Source: Roseiflexus sp. (lineage in GTDB: Bacteria > Chloroflexota > Chloroflexia > Chloroflexales > Roseiflexaceae). From it: a stretch of 51,336 nucleotides of DNA. The first letter of the stretch is position 1. The number at the start of each line of letters is the position of its first letter. The stretch covers positions 1 through 51,336 of the forward strand of contig JAGHYV010000030.1 of the NCBI GenBank assembly GCA_017743475.1, read 5' to 3'. A program made the position numbers and the translations under genes. The notes beneath the pieces are model-generated. The model did no database searches. It was not told the origin of the DNA and saw nothing but the letters and a program-made list of their open reading frames with translations. Below, in pieces: positions 10,676 to 18,628 of the stretch.

Positions 10676-10699
10676 AAGGTTGAAGGTTGAAGGTTGAAG
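10676..10699 (+). repeat. three perfect AAGGTTG heptamers before hoxW
   Basis: The 27-base gap between hoxH and hoxW is almost entirely three copies of AAGGTTG followed by AAG. The last AAGG copy sits at 10690-10693, a plausible Shine-Dalgarno distance from the hoxW ATG at 10701. The repeat may therefore also set translation of hoxW. Confidence 0.85.
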
Positions 10700-10700
10700 T

Positions 10701-11159
10701 ATGCACTACCTCATCATCGGATATGGCAACGACCTGCGCGGCGATGACGCAGCCGGGCGGGTTGCGGCAGATATGATTGCCGCGCTTCATCTGCCAGATG
10801 TCACCGTACTTTCGGTGCACCAGTTGACGCCGGAACTCGCGCCGATCCTGGCACAGGCACGTGGGGCAGTCTTTCTCGACGCCGATGCGAGTGGGTGTCA
10901 GGTAGTGCGCGTGACCTACGTTCTGCCTCGAACTGATGGTCAGTATGCCGGTCACATTGCCACGCCCGGAGCATTGCTCGCACTCGCCAGAGCGGTCTAT
11001 GGCCGGTCGCCAGATGCCTGGCTTATCAGTATTCCGGCAATCGATTTCACCCTCGGTGCGTCACTTTCGCCACAGGCGCGTGATGGCGTCGTTCAAGCAG
11101 TAGACACTGTGCGCCACATGACGGCGAGTGCTGACAGAGCATCCACCGCACAACCATAA
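10701..11159 (+). CDS. hoxW: hydrogenase maturation endopeptidase (HoxW/HycI family)
   Basis: 152 residues, normal for the family. The N-terminal motif GYGNDLRGDDAAG contains the conserved Asp16 that in HycI and HybD binds the active-site nickel of the precursor. HoxW cleaves the HoxH C-terminal peptide after the His of DPCLSCSTH. The gene directly follows hoxH and closes the operon; the next gene is 97 bases away and has its own candidate -10 (TACAAT at 11181-11186). Confidence 0.9.
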   Translation: MHYLIIGYGNDLRGDDAAGRVAADMIAALHLPDVTVLSVHQLTPELAPILAQARGAVFLDADASGCQVVRVTYVLPRTDGQYAGHIATPGALLALARAVYGRSPDAWLISIPAIDFTLGASLSPQARDGVVQAVDTVRHMTASADRASTAQP

Positions 11160-11256
11160 AGGCGATCCTTACAATTCTGGTACAATAGTATCGAAAGTGT
11201 GCACGCCGCACGCTGTACATGATGGCTGTTCTCCAGTCACCAGGATAAGGTAGGGC

Positions 11257-12057
11257 ATGAATAGACAACGCTGGTATGCTGTCGTGGCATTCCTCATATG
11301 CCTGCTCTCCATCATCCTGCTGATGCAGGGTCCAGTGCAGGCGCAGAGCGACGTCGATCCGCGCGGACTCGGCGATCCTGGGGCGCCGCTGGTCATTATC
11401 GAGTACAGCGACTACGAATGCCCGGCATGCGCCTCGTTTGCCCGCGATACCAAACCGCAACTGATTGCAGCGTATATCGAGACCGGCAAAGTCTACTACC
11501 TCTACCGCGATAACCCTCTGCCACAGCATCCAGCAGGGCGTGTCGCTGCCGCGTATGCGCACTGTGCTGCGCAACAAGGTCAGTTCTGGTCGATGCATCA
11601 ACGTTTATTTCAGGGATACATCGATGGCGAATGGGGTGGCAATCCATTGTCATCAGAGCGCGTCTTTCAGCGGTATGGCGACGAACTTGGTCTGGATGGT
11701 AATGCTCTTCAGCAATGTGTACGTAACCCCGCGACCGATCGCGCGATTGCTGCTGATATAGAAGAGGCGCGCAATCGTGGGTTGCGAGGTACACCCGCTT
11801 ACATTTTGCACTGGCCCGGCGGTCCAGAGCGCGGCGACGTGTTGACCGGAGCGCAGAGTTTTGGCACCTGGCGCTACCTGCTCGATGAGCGCCTCAACCG
11901 GCAACCCGAGCCGTCTGCATCGACGCCAGTGTCGCAGGGGTCGATGTCAGTACTGTTCTATCTGGCGCTGGGGGCGGCTGGCGGTCTTGGCGTGCTGGTC
12001 GTCGGCGGCAGTGTGATCTGGTGGCTTGCCGCACGCAGTCGTCATCCGCGTACGTAA
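11257..12057 (+). CDS. exported DsbA/thioredoxin-like oxidoreductase with C-terminal membrane anchor
   Basis: 266 residues. An N-terminal hydrophobic segment (about 8-24) followed by QAQS looks like a signal peptide or anchor. The thioredoxin fold of the DsbA/DSBA-like class follows, with active site CPAC in EYSDYECPACASF. A later stretch GLRGTPAYIL has the cis-Pro loop (TP) of the family. The C-terminus ends in a second hydrophobic helix (about 232-258) and a basic tail. It likely forms or reshuffles disulfides in exported proteins. It is not clearly part of the hox operon. The stop codon abuts a transposon-like repeat starting at 12058. Confidence 0.85.
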   Translation: MNRQRWYAVVAFLICLLSIILLMQGPVQAQSDVDPRGLGDPGAPLVIIEYSDYECPACASFARDTKPQLIAAYIETGKVYYLYRDNPLPQHPAGRVAAAYAHCAAQQGQFWSMHQRLFQGYIDGEWGGNPLSSERVFQRYGDELGLDGNALQQCVRNPATDRAIAADIEEARNRGLRGTPAYILHWPGGPERGDVLTGAQSFGTWRYLLDERLNRQPEPSASTPVSQGSMSVLFYLALGAAGGLGVLVVGGSVIWWLAARSRHPRT

Positions 12058-12343
12058 TATCAAATCTAGTAGAACACGACGCGCGGTACACCATTGTTCG
12101 TTCCCAATCCGCGTTGTTTGCCTGGGAGCGAGGGTGTCCCGCACTTACGGAGAAACAAAGGGCAAGGTGCCCTCGCCCTCGTGATTGGTCACATCGCCGC
12201 GTGCAAGCGCGACGCCCGCCACCCAGTCTGTGCAGAAGCGCGTGCTGTTCCAATAATTCTCAATCTTCACCAGAGCGCGCGAAGCATTGCAGAACGACCA
12301 CGTTTCCCACCTGGAACGCATCCCATCAATCAAGATTTGGTAT
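12058..12343. repeat. MITE-like element A1 with inverted ends
   Basis: The left end reads TATCAAATCT-AGTAGAA and the right end is the inverse, AGATTTGGTAT. A second element with the same ends and similar inner blocks is at 27900-28346; both have GCATT-CAGAACGACC near the right end. No gene was found inside. It begins directly after the stop codon of the thioredoxin gene. The ~200 bases after it (12344-12547) hold the promoter of the next gene. Confidence 0.65.
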
Positions 12344-12375
12344 GAAAGAAGACGCACATCATACGTAGACGCAGG

Positions 12376-12404
12376 TTGCTTCAGGAACTCTCCTCTGCTA
12401 TACT
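12376..12404 (+). promoter_or_regulatory. sigma-A-type promoter of the PAS/STAS gene
   Basis: TTGCTT at 12376-12381 and TATACT at 12399-12404 are separated by 17 bases. The leader to the ATG at 12548 would be about 135 bases. Confidence 0.5.
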
Positions 12405-12547
12405 CGTGCCTGTTGCCGCCTGCCATGGGTACAGGTAGTCCTCAGAGCGCCACGTTGCTCTCTACCCCAGCAGGTTGAGTATGTTCAGCCGCACTGCTTA
12501 ATGCTCATTGCAACGCTAACACACCATAGTCACACAGGAGCAATGTT

Positions 12548-14509
12548 ATGAGCACCAATACGACCCCCGACGTAACAACATTGCTGGCGGATCACGGTCG
12601 CTTGCGCGAGCAGGTGATGAGACTGGAGCGCGATCTGGCTCGCTTCCGCTCTATTATTGAGGATACTGATCTGCTCATCACCGAAGTGGACGCCGGTGGC
12701 ATCTTCACGTATGTGAATCCCGCAGCGCAACGGGTTTTTGGATATGCGCCTGAGGAGTGCATTGGCAGGTCATCGCTTGAGTTCGTGCATCCAGACGATC
12801 TTGAATACATGCAGAAGGCATTTGTTGATTGGGTGCAACGGCGCGAACGCACAGTGACAATTGAGAATCGTGTGATGCACCGCAACGGCTCCGTTTCTCA
12901 TATGCTCTGGTCAATCACCCTGCATTACGATGAGCAAGGGCAGATTCAGCGGGCAACATCGATCGCGTACGATATTGGCACACTGCATCAGTTGCGCAGC
13001 GAACTACGCGAGAGTCGCACCACGCTGCAACTGGTGATCGACAACCTGCCGCAGGCTGTATTCTGGAAGGATCGCGAGTTACGGTTCCTGGGGTGCAACC
13101 AGCGTTTTCTTGTCGATGCCGGGCTATCCTCGGTTGATGAGGTGATCGGCAAGACCGACTTTGAGATGCCGTGGAAAGAACATGCAGCCAGGTATCAGGA
13201 AGATGATCGCGCAGTGATTGCCTATGGACCTCAATTCAACATCGAAGAGCAACTGACGCGCAGCGACGGCTCGATAATCTGGTTACGAACGAACAAGGCA
13301 CCACTGCGCCGCGATGGCGAAGTTATTGGCGTTCTAGGCATGTACGAGGATATTACCGCACTGAAGCAGCAGGAAGAAGAACTGCGCACCTTCAAGTTGC
13401 TGGTGGAAAATGCCCCTGACGGGATCGGCATCGCAAATACGGATCTGGTGTTGACGTATGCCAACCCTGCTTTTGCCACAATGCTTGGATACTCCAGTCT
13501 GATTGGGATGAAGGTGCCGGCAATCACGCATCCTGATGATCTGGATCTATTGAGCACCATTGCCCGGCAGGTGGTTCAGGGTAGCGCGCCACGTGAGATG
13601 ATCCGCTATTTGCGCAGCGATGGTTCGATCGTCACTGTGCAGGCGTCAGCGCTGGCATTGCACGACGGGCATGGCCACCTGATTGGCTTCGCATCGATCA
13701 ACCGCGACATCACCGAACAGTTGCAGGCAGAGGAGAATCTGCGCGCCAGCGAGCAGCGCAACCGTGCATTGCTCAACGCCATCCCCGATCTGATGTTCCT
13801 GCTCACCCCTGATGGCACCTTCCTAGACTACAAAGCAGACAACAGTGGCGATCTCATTCTCCCGCCTGAAGCATTCCTCAACCGGAATGTTTCTGAAGTC
13901 CTGCCGCCGCATCTGGCGGAACAGGTCATCATGCATATAGAGGCGCTCAAACGCACCCACGAGATGCAGACCTACGAATATCAGGTTATGATTAACGATC
14001 AACTCCGCGAGTTTGAAGCGCGCATGGTGCTGAGCAACAATGACATTCTTGTGTTGTCGCGCGATGTAACGAAGCAGCGGCGCGCTGAGCGCGAGCGTCA
14101 GGCGATGCAGGAGCAGATCATTCAGGCGCAGCAGGCGGCGTTACGCGAATTGAGCACGCCGCTCATGCCGATTGCCGATGGGGTGGTTGCCATGCCGATC
14201 ATCGGCACGATCGATACCATGCGTGCACAGCAAATTATGGAGGTACTTCTCCAGGGAATTGCTGAGCACGGCGCTGATATTGCCATCCTCGACATTACCG
14301 GTGTGAAGGTGGTGGATACCCAGGTCGCTGGTGCGTTGATCCGTGCAGCACAGGCGGCGCGCATGCTCGGTGCACAGGTCGTGCTGACGGGTATCAGCCC
14401 GGAGATCGCACAGACTCTCGTTCACATTGGTGCTGAAATGCGCGAAATGGTGGCAAAACCAACCCTTCAGCAGGGGATTGCCTACGCCCTGAGTCGGCGT
14501 GCGTCGTGA
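12548..14509 (+). CDS. multi-PAS regulator with C-terminal STAS domain (RsbR-like)
   Basis: 653 residues, soluble. A short coiled start leads to PAS 1 (about 35-150, with GIFTYVNPAAQRVFGY), PAS 2 (about 160-275, VIDNLPQAVFWKD), PAS 3 (about 280-395, ENAPDGIGIANTD) and a more divergent PAS 4 (about 405-510, LNAIPDLMFLLTPDG). A helical linker and a STAS domain follow (about 535-645: PLMPIADGVVAMPIIGTIDT and AILDITGVKVVDTQVAGAL). This is the arrangement of stressosome RsbR-type proteins, where the sensory part controls a kinase through STAS. No histidine kinase domain, RsbS or RsbT is next to it. AGGAG lies 7 bases before the ATG. Confidence 0.87.
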   Translation: MSTNTTPDVTTLLADHGRLREQVMRLERDLARFRSIIEDTDLLITEVDAGGIFTYVNPAAQRVFGYAPEECIGRSSLEFVHPDDLEYMQKAFVDWVQRRERTVTIENRVMHRNGSVSHMLWSITLHYDEQGQIQRATSIAYDIGTLHQLRSELRESRTTLQLVIDNLPQAVFWKDRELRFLGCNQRFLVDAGLSSVDEVIGKTDFEMPWKEHAARYQEDDRAVIAYGPQFNIEEQLTRSDGSIIWLRTNKAPLRRDGEVIGVLGMYEDITALKQQEEELRTFKLLVENAPDGIGIANTDLVLTYANPAFATMLGYSSLIGMKVPAITHPDDLDLLSTIARQVVQGSAPREMIRYLRSDGSIVTVQASALALHDGHGHLIGFASINRDITEQLQAEENLRASEQRNRALLNAIPDLMFLLTPDGTFLDYKADNSGDLILPPEAFLNRNVSEVLPPHLAEQVIMHIEALKRTHEMQTYEYQVMINDQLREFEARMVLSNNDILVLSRDVTKQRRAERERQAMQEQIIQAQQAALRELSTPLMPIADGVVAMPIIGTIDTMRAQQIMEVLLQGIAEHGADIAILDITGVKVVDTQVAGALIRAAQAARMLGAQVVLTGISPEIAQTLVHIGAEMREMVAKPTLQQGIAYALSRRAS

Positions 14510-14770
14510 TGCTATGTAGGTAACACCTGGACAGATTAGACACGGTTGAACACCTCCCTGGAAGTGTTCACATTTCTGCTCCCCTAGGGGGCGAGAGCAT
14601 CTTTGCCTTCGTAGACGCGATGATGGCGGGACGCCCTCGCTCCCTAGTGCGTGTGTTACCTCAGGTGTGGACTACCCACCGAAAGCGCGCACCTCGCGCG
14701 ACATTGCGGACATGGCAGACACTCAAAGTGCACGACAAATATCGCACGTCTCCTCGCCAGGAGCATCTCT

Positions 14771-14971
14771 GCTGATGGTTGTTGAGCAATAACCTGCTCT
14801 CGCCCGCGCATGTAGGCGTCGCAATGCATGGTCAGGGACTTATGGTCTTTGAGTAATTATTCCGCTCTGGCCTGCGCAGGCATGCTTCGCCCTGCCTGGC
14901 CAAGGGCTGATAGTCTTTGAAGAAATAGTCTGCTCCAGCCCGCATAGGCGGGCTTCACCCTGCCTGGCCAA
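14771..14971. repeat. three imperfect tandem copies of a ~67-base unit
   Basis: Units are 14771-14837, 14838-14905 and 14906-14971. Each has GGTnnTTGAGnAAT or a variant, then CTGCTC, a CCCGC palindrome core and a CCTGCCTGGCCAA-like end (TGCATGGTCAGG in the first copy). The last two are the most alike. Confidence 0.65.
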
Positions 14972-15050
14972 ACCCGACGGCTGATCCAATATACCGGATT
15001 ATACTACACTCTGCCGGAATCGGGCACCTTGCGCGACATGGCAGACTCAG

Positions 15051-15082
15051 ACAAGGTTCAACGTATCTGAGAACTGCTATAG
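15051..15082 (+). repeat. dispersed repeat, GAACTGCTATA family, short copy
   Basis: ACAAGGTTCAACGTATCTGAG leads into GAACTGCTATAG. The 20 bases GTATCTGAGAACTGCTATAG also occur, inverted, as the left end of the element at 39265. Confidence 0.6.
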
Positions 15083-15222
15083 TTCACGACATAACAGCCC
15101 CATGACCAGTTCGGCATACTGGATTCAATTCTCAATCTTCATAAGCATGTTGCACCCCGGCACATAACCCGTATCATGAATGTCAATCTGTAACCTGTGC
15201 AACGCAATAGGGGAGGTGCATA

Positions 15223-15444
15223 ATGGGGGATATTGGACGCCTCCTGATAGGGATGGGTGTGCTGCTGATCGTGGTCGGCGTGGTGTTTCTTGTTGCGGGT
15301 CGGGTGACGTGGTTAGGACGGCTGCCAGGTGATATTCTGATCGAGCGCGAAAATGTGCGGATCTTTATCCCGATCGGAACAATGCTGATCCTTAGCCTGC
15401 TGCTGACGGTGATCGTCAACCTGATCGCACGCTTCTGGCGCTGA
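15223..15444 (+). CDS. DUF2905 small membrane protein
   Basis: 73 residues with two hydrophobic helices (about 5-26 and 47-68). Between them is TWLGRLPGDILIERENVRIFIPIG, shortened here to its core GRLPGDI and FIPIG, the signature of the DUF2905 family. Its function is unknown. GGGGAGG lies 7 bases before the ATG. It stands alone between repeats and the tRNA gene. Confidence 0.85.
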   Translation: MGDIGRLLIGMGVLLIVVGVVFLVAGRVTWLGRLPGDILIERENVRIFIPIGTMLILSLLLTVIVNLIARFWR

Positions 15445-15633
15445 CGACATATGCCGTGCAAAAAGATCATTGCATTGCAGCGGTACAGCAGACTCAGTGA
15501 GCGATTAATGGAGACCTCTGCTTGCATCGCTCCAGTAGTCTTTGCAGCAAGGTCGTATCAGACATTGTCCTGATTGAGTGCAGAATAGTGGTCGCCTCTA
15601 GCAGCATCGAAACAGAACGCGCAATTGCGAAGT

Positions 15634-15659
15634 AAAAAACCCCTGAGATATCTCAGGGG
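15634..15659 (-). terminator. intrinsic terminator of tRNA-Thr
   Basis: The perfect palindrome CCCCTGAGATATCTCAGGGG (15640-15659) is followed on the minus strand by six T residues (AAAAAA at 15634-15639 on the plus strand). It starts 11 bases after the tRNA 3' end. Confidence 0.85.
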
Positions 15660-15670
15660 TTCCACTTACA

Positions 15671-15746
15671 TGGAGCCGGCGGCGGGATTCGAACCCGCGA
15701 CCTACTGTTTACAAGACAGTTGCTCTACCAGCTGAGCTACGCCGGC
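15671..15746 (-). tRNA. tRNA-Thr (anticodon TGT), CCA encoded
   Basis: The minus strand gives a full cloverleaf. Acceptor arms GCCGGCG and CGCCGGC pair, the D arm is GCTC-AGCTGGTA-GAGC, the anticodon arm is ACTGT-CTTGTAA-ACAGT with TGT at 34-36, and the T arm has GGTTCGAATCC. The discriminator T is followed by an encoded CCA. It has its own promoter (15755-15784) and terminator. Confidence 0.96.
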
Positions 15747-15754
15747 ATACCTCT

Positions 15755-15784
15755 ATTGTAGCACGAGCGCGCCATGCGCGTCAA
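15755..15784 (-). promoter_or_regulatory. promoter of tRNA-Thr
   Basis: On the minus strand TTGACG and TACAAT are separated by 18 bases, close to the sigma-A consensus. The -10 lies 8 bases before the mature tRNA 5' end, so the 5' leader is very short. Confidence 0.7.
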
Positions 15785-15798
15785 TCAACGCAGCACAG

Positions 15799-15807
15799 TG
15801 GTATAAT
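15799..15807 (+). promoter_or_regulatory. extended -10 promoter of the 15845 gene
   Basis: TGG-TATAAT is a perfect -10 with a TGN extension. No clear -35. It is divergent from the tRNA promoter just upstream and gives a leader of about 30 bases. Confidence 0.6.
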
Positions 15808-15844
15808 GGTTCCGCCAACACAATGATAGTGTGGGAGAACATGT

Positions 15845-16186
15845 ATGTCTGCTTTGCTCGCATCGCGCGATGGCCTGCCGTCGAGCATCGAGCCACCGAC
15901 ACCGGAGGAAAGCTTGAACGATGCACGGCAGCGCATGGCGCGCACCTTTCGCCGCGACGAATTTGTCTGGATTATTAACGAACGGTATGATGAACACGCC
16001 GTTGCCTGGCTGATCGATGTGCTACGCCAGGGAGCAGAAGGGCGCTGGATGCGTCAGCGCTATCGCTACGACGTTCCAGCAGGCATTCTCTACTTCCTGG
16101 GTGAAAGCGCGGTTGACAGCCAGACATTTCGCTCGTTGCGCCGATCCTCCATGCCGTTCGATGTCCCTGCGTGGCAGGATCGCTAG
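15845..16186 (+). CDS. hypothetical protein, 113 residues
   Basis: I do not recognise a family. The protein is soluble and acidic-to-neutral, with a predicted mixed fold: FRRDEFVWIINERYDEHAVAWLIDVLRQGAEGRW in its centre (short motif VWIINERYDE). The gene has coding-like third-position GC, a perfect -10 upstream and GGGAG 8 bases before the ATG, which supports it as real. The next gene starts 97 bases later and may have a separate promoter. Confidence 0.65.
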   Translation: MSALLASRDGLPSSIEPPTPEESLNDARQRMARTFRRDEFVWIINERYDEHAVAWLIDVLRQGAEGRWMRQRYRYDVPAGILYFLGESAVDSQTFRSLRRSSMPFDVPAWQDR

Positions 16187-16283
16187 TATCTGTCGGGCGG
16201 CTTCCTGCACGTTGGGTGCGGCAACATCGCGGTTCAAGTCGGCGCACGAAATGGCACTTAATTGACCTGTTCAGGAAGCATCT

Positions 16284-18368
16284 GTGTTGAATAATGCCTC
16301 TCCGTTCACCGTCGAAGATCTCTATCGCCTGGGTTGGCTAGAAGACCCGCAGGTCCGCCCGGACGGCAGCGAGGTTGCATTTGTGCGCGTCACCATTGAT
16401 CGCCCGGCAAACGCCAACTGTCGCGCTATCTGGATTGCACCCACCGATGGAGGTTCTCCGCGCCGGTTTACGTCCGGGGTGAATGACACGTCGCCGCGCT
16501 GGAGTCCCGATGGTCGCTGGCTGGCGTTCGTTGGGAGGCGCGGAGATCAGACACCGCAACTGTATGTCATTCGTCGCGATGGAGGCGAGGCGCGCTGCCT
16601 GACTTCGCTGCCGCAAGGGGTCAGCCATCCAGCGTGGAGTCCCGACGGGCGCCGGATCGCCTTTCTTTCCCGGTTGAATGCTGCCGAACGTGCGCGCGAA
16701 GATGCTGGCGAGTTGGAGCCAACGCCACCCGATGAGTTTACCCGCAAGCAGATTGCTGAGCGCCGTAAGTACGAAGAGGAGCGTCGCTTCGACCCGCGCG
16801 TAGTGCGTCGCCTGCCCTACCGGGCAGGGGTGGATTTCTTCGACGACCGGTATGCGCAAATCTATCTGATCGACGTGCCGGAAGATGATAATGATCCGGC
16901 ACCAAGGCCACGCCGCATTACCGATGCTGACCTCGATTTCGGCGCACTGGTGTGGATGCCCGATGGGCAGGCACTCCTCACAACGGCGACGCGCAACCCG
17001 GAAGGAGATTCACAATTCTTCTTCTTTGATGTGATCCGTGTGCCAGTGATGTCCGAAGGGCGCGCTGAACCGCAGCGCCTGACTGCTCCTGGCTTCACGT
17101 ACTGGAACCCGCGTCCCTCGCCGGATGGACGATTGATTGCGTGTCTGCGCGCGCCGGAGGGACAGCCATTCTCAGCTGGAACGTCACTGGCGGTGATGGA
17201 TGCATCTGGCAATGCGCTGCGCGATCTGACGGCTGCGACCGACCTGAGCATCGAAGCCTTCGACTGGTTGCCGGGAGGCGAGGGGTTGCTGTGCCTTGCC
17301 GCGTATCGCGGCGCGCAACCCTTGTGGCAGGTTGCGCTGGACGGGAGCGGGTGTCAGCGCCTTGATCAGATGCCTGACGACCGTCTGATCGCCGCATGTG
17401 ATGTCGGTACAGATGGAACGATCGCTTTTGTGGCCGGTGATGCTGCCAATCCGTGCGAGTTGTATGTCCGTGATCCAGTTGGGGTTGAACGGCGGTTGAC
17501 AGCGTTCAACGCACCGCTGCTGGAGGAGCGGATCGTTGCACCGTATGAGGAGCTGGTCTACGCCGCGCCCGATGGTCAGGACGTTCAGGGATGGGTGATC
17601 CATCCTCCCGACTTCGATCCCGCGCGTCCGGGCGGGTATCCGCTTGCGGTTTACGTCCACGGCGGTCCGCATCTGATGTGGGGACCAGGGGTGCGCAGCA
17701 TGTGGCATGAGTGGCAGGTTGCCGCCGCCCGCGGGTACGTTGTATTCTTCTGCAATCCGCGCGGCTCGGATGGGTACGGCAACGCCTGGCGTTTTGCCAC
17801 TCAGTCAAACTGGGGGTTTGCCGATGCCCCCGACATCCATGCTGGCATCGATGCACTGCTTGCGCGCGGCTATATCGACCCACGTCGCATTGCTGTCACT
17901 GGCGGTTCATATGGTGGGTACATGACGGTCTGGCTGATTGCGCACAGTGATCGGTTCGCCTGCGCCGCGGCAGCACGCGGGGTGTACAATCTGCTGACGC
18001 AGCACAGCACCAGTGATGCCCACGAGCTGGTCGAACTGACGTTTGGAGGCTTCCCATGGGAGAACCATGCGTTGCTCTGGCAGCATTCGCCGCTGGCGTA
18101 TGCCCATCGCATTACGACGCCGCTGCTCATCCTGCACGCCGAACGCGACTATCGCGTGCCGATCAGTGAGGCAGAGCAGTTGTTCACATTTCTGCGTCGT
18201 CGGAAGCAAGTCGTTGAGTTTGTGCGCTACCCGCGCGAGGGGCACGAACTCACGCGCACTGGTGAGCCAGACCATCGTGCTGATCACATGCGTCGCATCC
18301 TGGAATGGTTTGATCGGTTCTGCCGGATGCGCACCGACGACTGTGCCGTCTCGTGGGGGGAACATTGA
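16284..18368 (+). CDS. S9 family peptidase (prolyl oligopeptidase / acylaminoacyl-peptidase type)
   Basis: 694 residues. The first ~410 residues form a WD-like beta-propeller with TolB/PD40-type repeats (RWSPDGRWLAFVG, AWSPDGRRIAFLS, RPSPDGRLIACL). The rest is an alpha/beta hydrolase with all three catalytic residues: Ser542 in GGSYGGYMT, Asp622 in HAERDYRVP, and His654 in YPREGHELTRTGEPDHR. It cleaves short peptides, probably in the cytoplasm since no signal peptide is seen. Start is GTG at 16284 with AGGAAG upstream; the following TTG is also possible. The stop overlaps the next start as TGATG, so the two are translationally coupled. Confidence 0.92.
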   Translation: MLNNASPFTVEDLYRLGWLEDPQVRPDGSEVAFVRVTIDRPANANCRAIWIAPTDGGSPRRFTSGVNDTSPRWSPDGRWLAFVGRRGDQTPQLYVIRRDGGEARCLTSLPQGVSHPAWSPDGRRIAFLSRLNAAERAREDAGELEPTPPDEFTRKQIAERRKYEEERRFDPRVVRRLPYRAGVDFFDDRYAQIYLIDVPEDDNDPAPRPRRITDADLDFGALVWMPDGQALLTTATRNPEGDSQFFFFDVIRVPVMSEGRAEPQRLTAPGFTYWNPRPSPDGRLIACLRAPEGQPFSAGTSLAVMDASGNALRDLTAATDLSIEAFDWLPGGEGLLCLAAYRGAQPLWQVALDGSGCQRLDQMPDDRLIAACDVGTDGTIAFVAGDAANPCELYVRDPVGVERRLTAFNAPLLEERIVAPYEELVYAAPDGQDVQGWVIHPPDFDPARPGGYPLAVYVHGGPHLMWGPGVRSMWHEWQVAAARGYVVFFCNPRGSDGYGNAWRFATQSNWGFADAPDIHAGIDALLARGYIDPRRIAVTGGSYGGYMTVWLIAHSDRFACAAAARGVYNLLTQHSTSDAHELVELTFGGFPWENHALLWQHSPLAYAHRITTPLLILHAERDYRVPISEAEQLFTFLRRRKQVVEFVRYPREGHELTRTGEPDHRADHMRRILEWFDRFCRMRTDDCAVSWGEH

Positions 18369-18628
18369 TGGCTGAGCATCATCAGGCGTTTGGCTCGCAT
18401 CCCTGGGCCGAGTTAACCGCATCACAGGCGCTGGAGCTGCTGCTGCACGAACTATACACACCAGTTAGCGCCCTTGGTGATCAGGTCAGTCGGCTGGCAG
18501 CCGATCCTCTCGATGAGAGTGAACGCGCCGTAATTATCGGGCACATGCGTGCCCGGATCGACGATCTGAGTCGCCTGGTTGTACTGCTCAAGCGGTATCT
18601 CGATGAGCAGTTGGCGCCCGAAACATAA
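18368..18628 (+). CDS. small helical protein resembling a histidine-kinase dimerisation segment
   Basis: 86 residues, mostly helical. The stretch LLLHELYTPVSALGDQVSRL recalls the H-box region of HisKA domains (HE-L-TP), and the C-terminal helix DDLSRLVVLLKRYLDEQL would complete a two-helix hairpin. No ATPase domain follows, so it is not a kinase. It overlaps the S9 peptidase stop by one base, and its own TAA is directly followed by the GTG of the dynamin-like gene. It may be a partner of either neighbour. Confidence 0.7.
   Translation: MAEHHQAFGSHPWAELTASQALELLLHELYTPVSALGDQVSRLAADPLDESERAVIIGHMRARIDDLSRLVVLLKRYLDEQLAPET

Larger units (their letters stand above)
14510..15222. other. noncoding stretch with repeats
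   Basis: No open frame with recognisable coding character was seen. The stretch holds three imperfect tandem copies of a ~67-base unit (14771-14971) and a short copy of the GAACTGCTATA family (15051-15082). GGGGGCGAGAGC and GACGCCCTCGCTCCC near 14588-14645 resemble blocks within element A1. Confidence 0.6.

Noticed and set aside
14771-14971. CRISPR-like array
   Set aside because: Units are imperfect, contiguous and without unique spacers; no cas genes are present.
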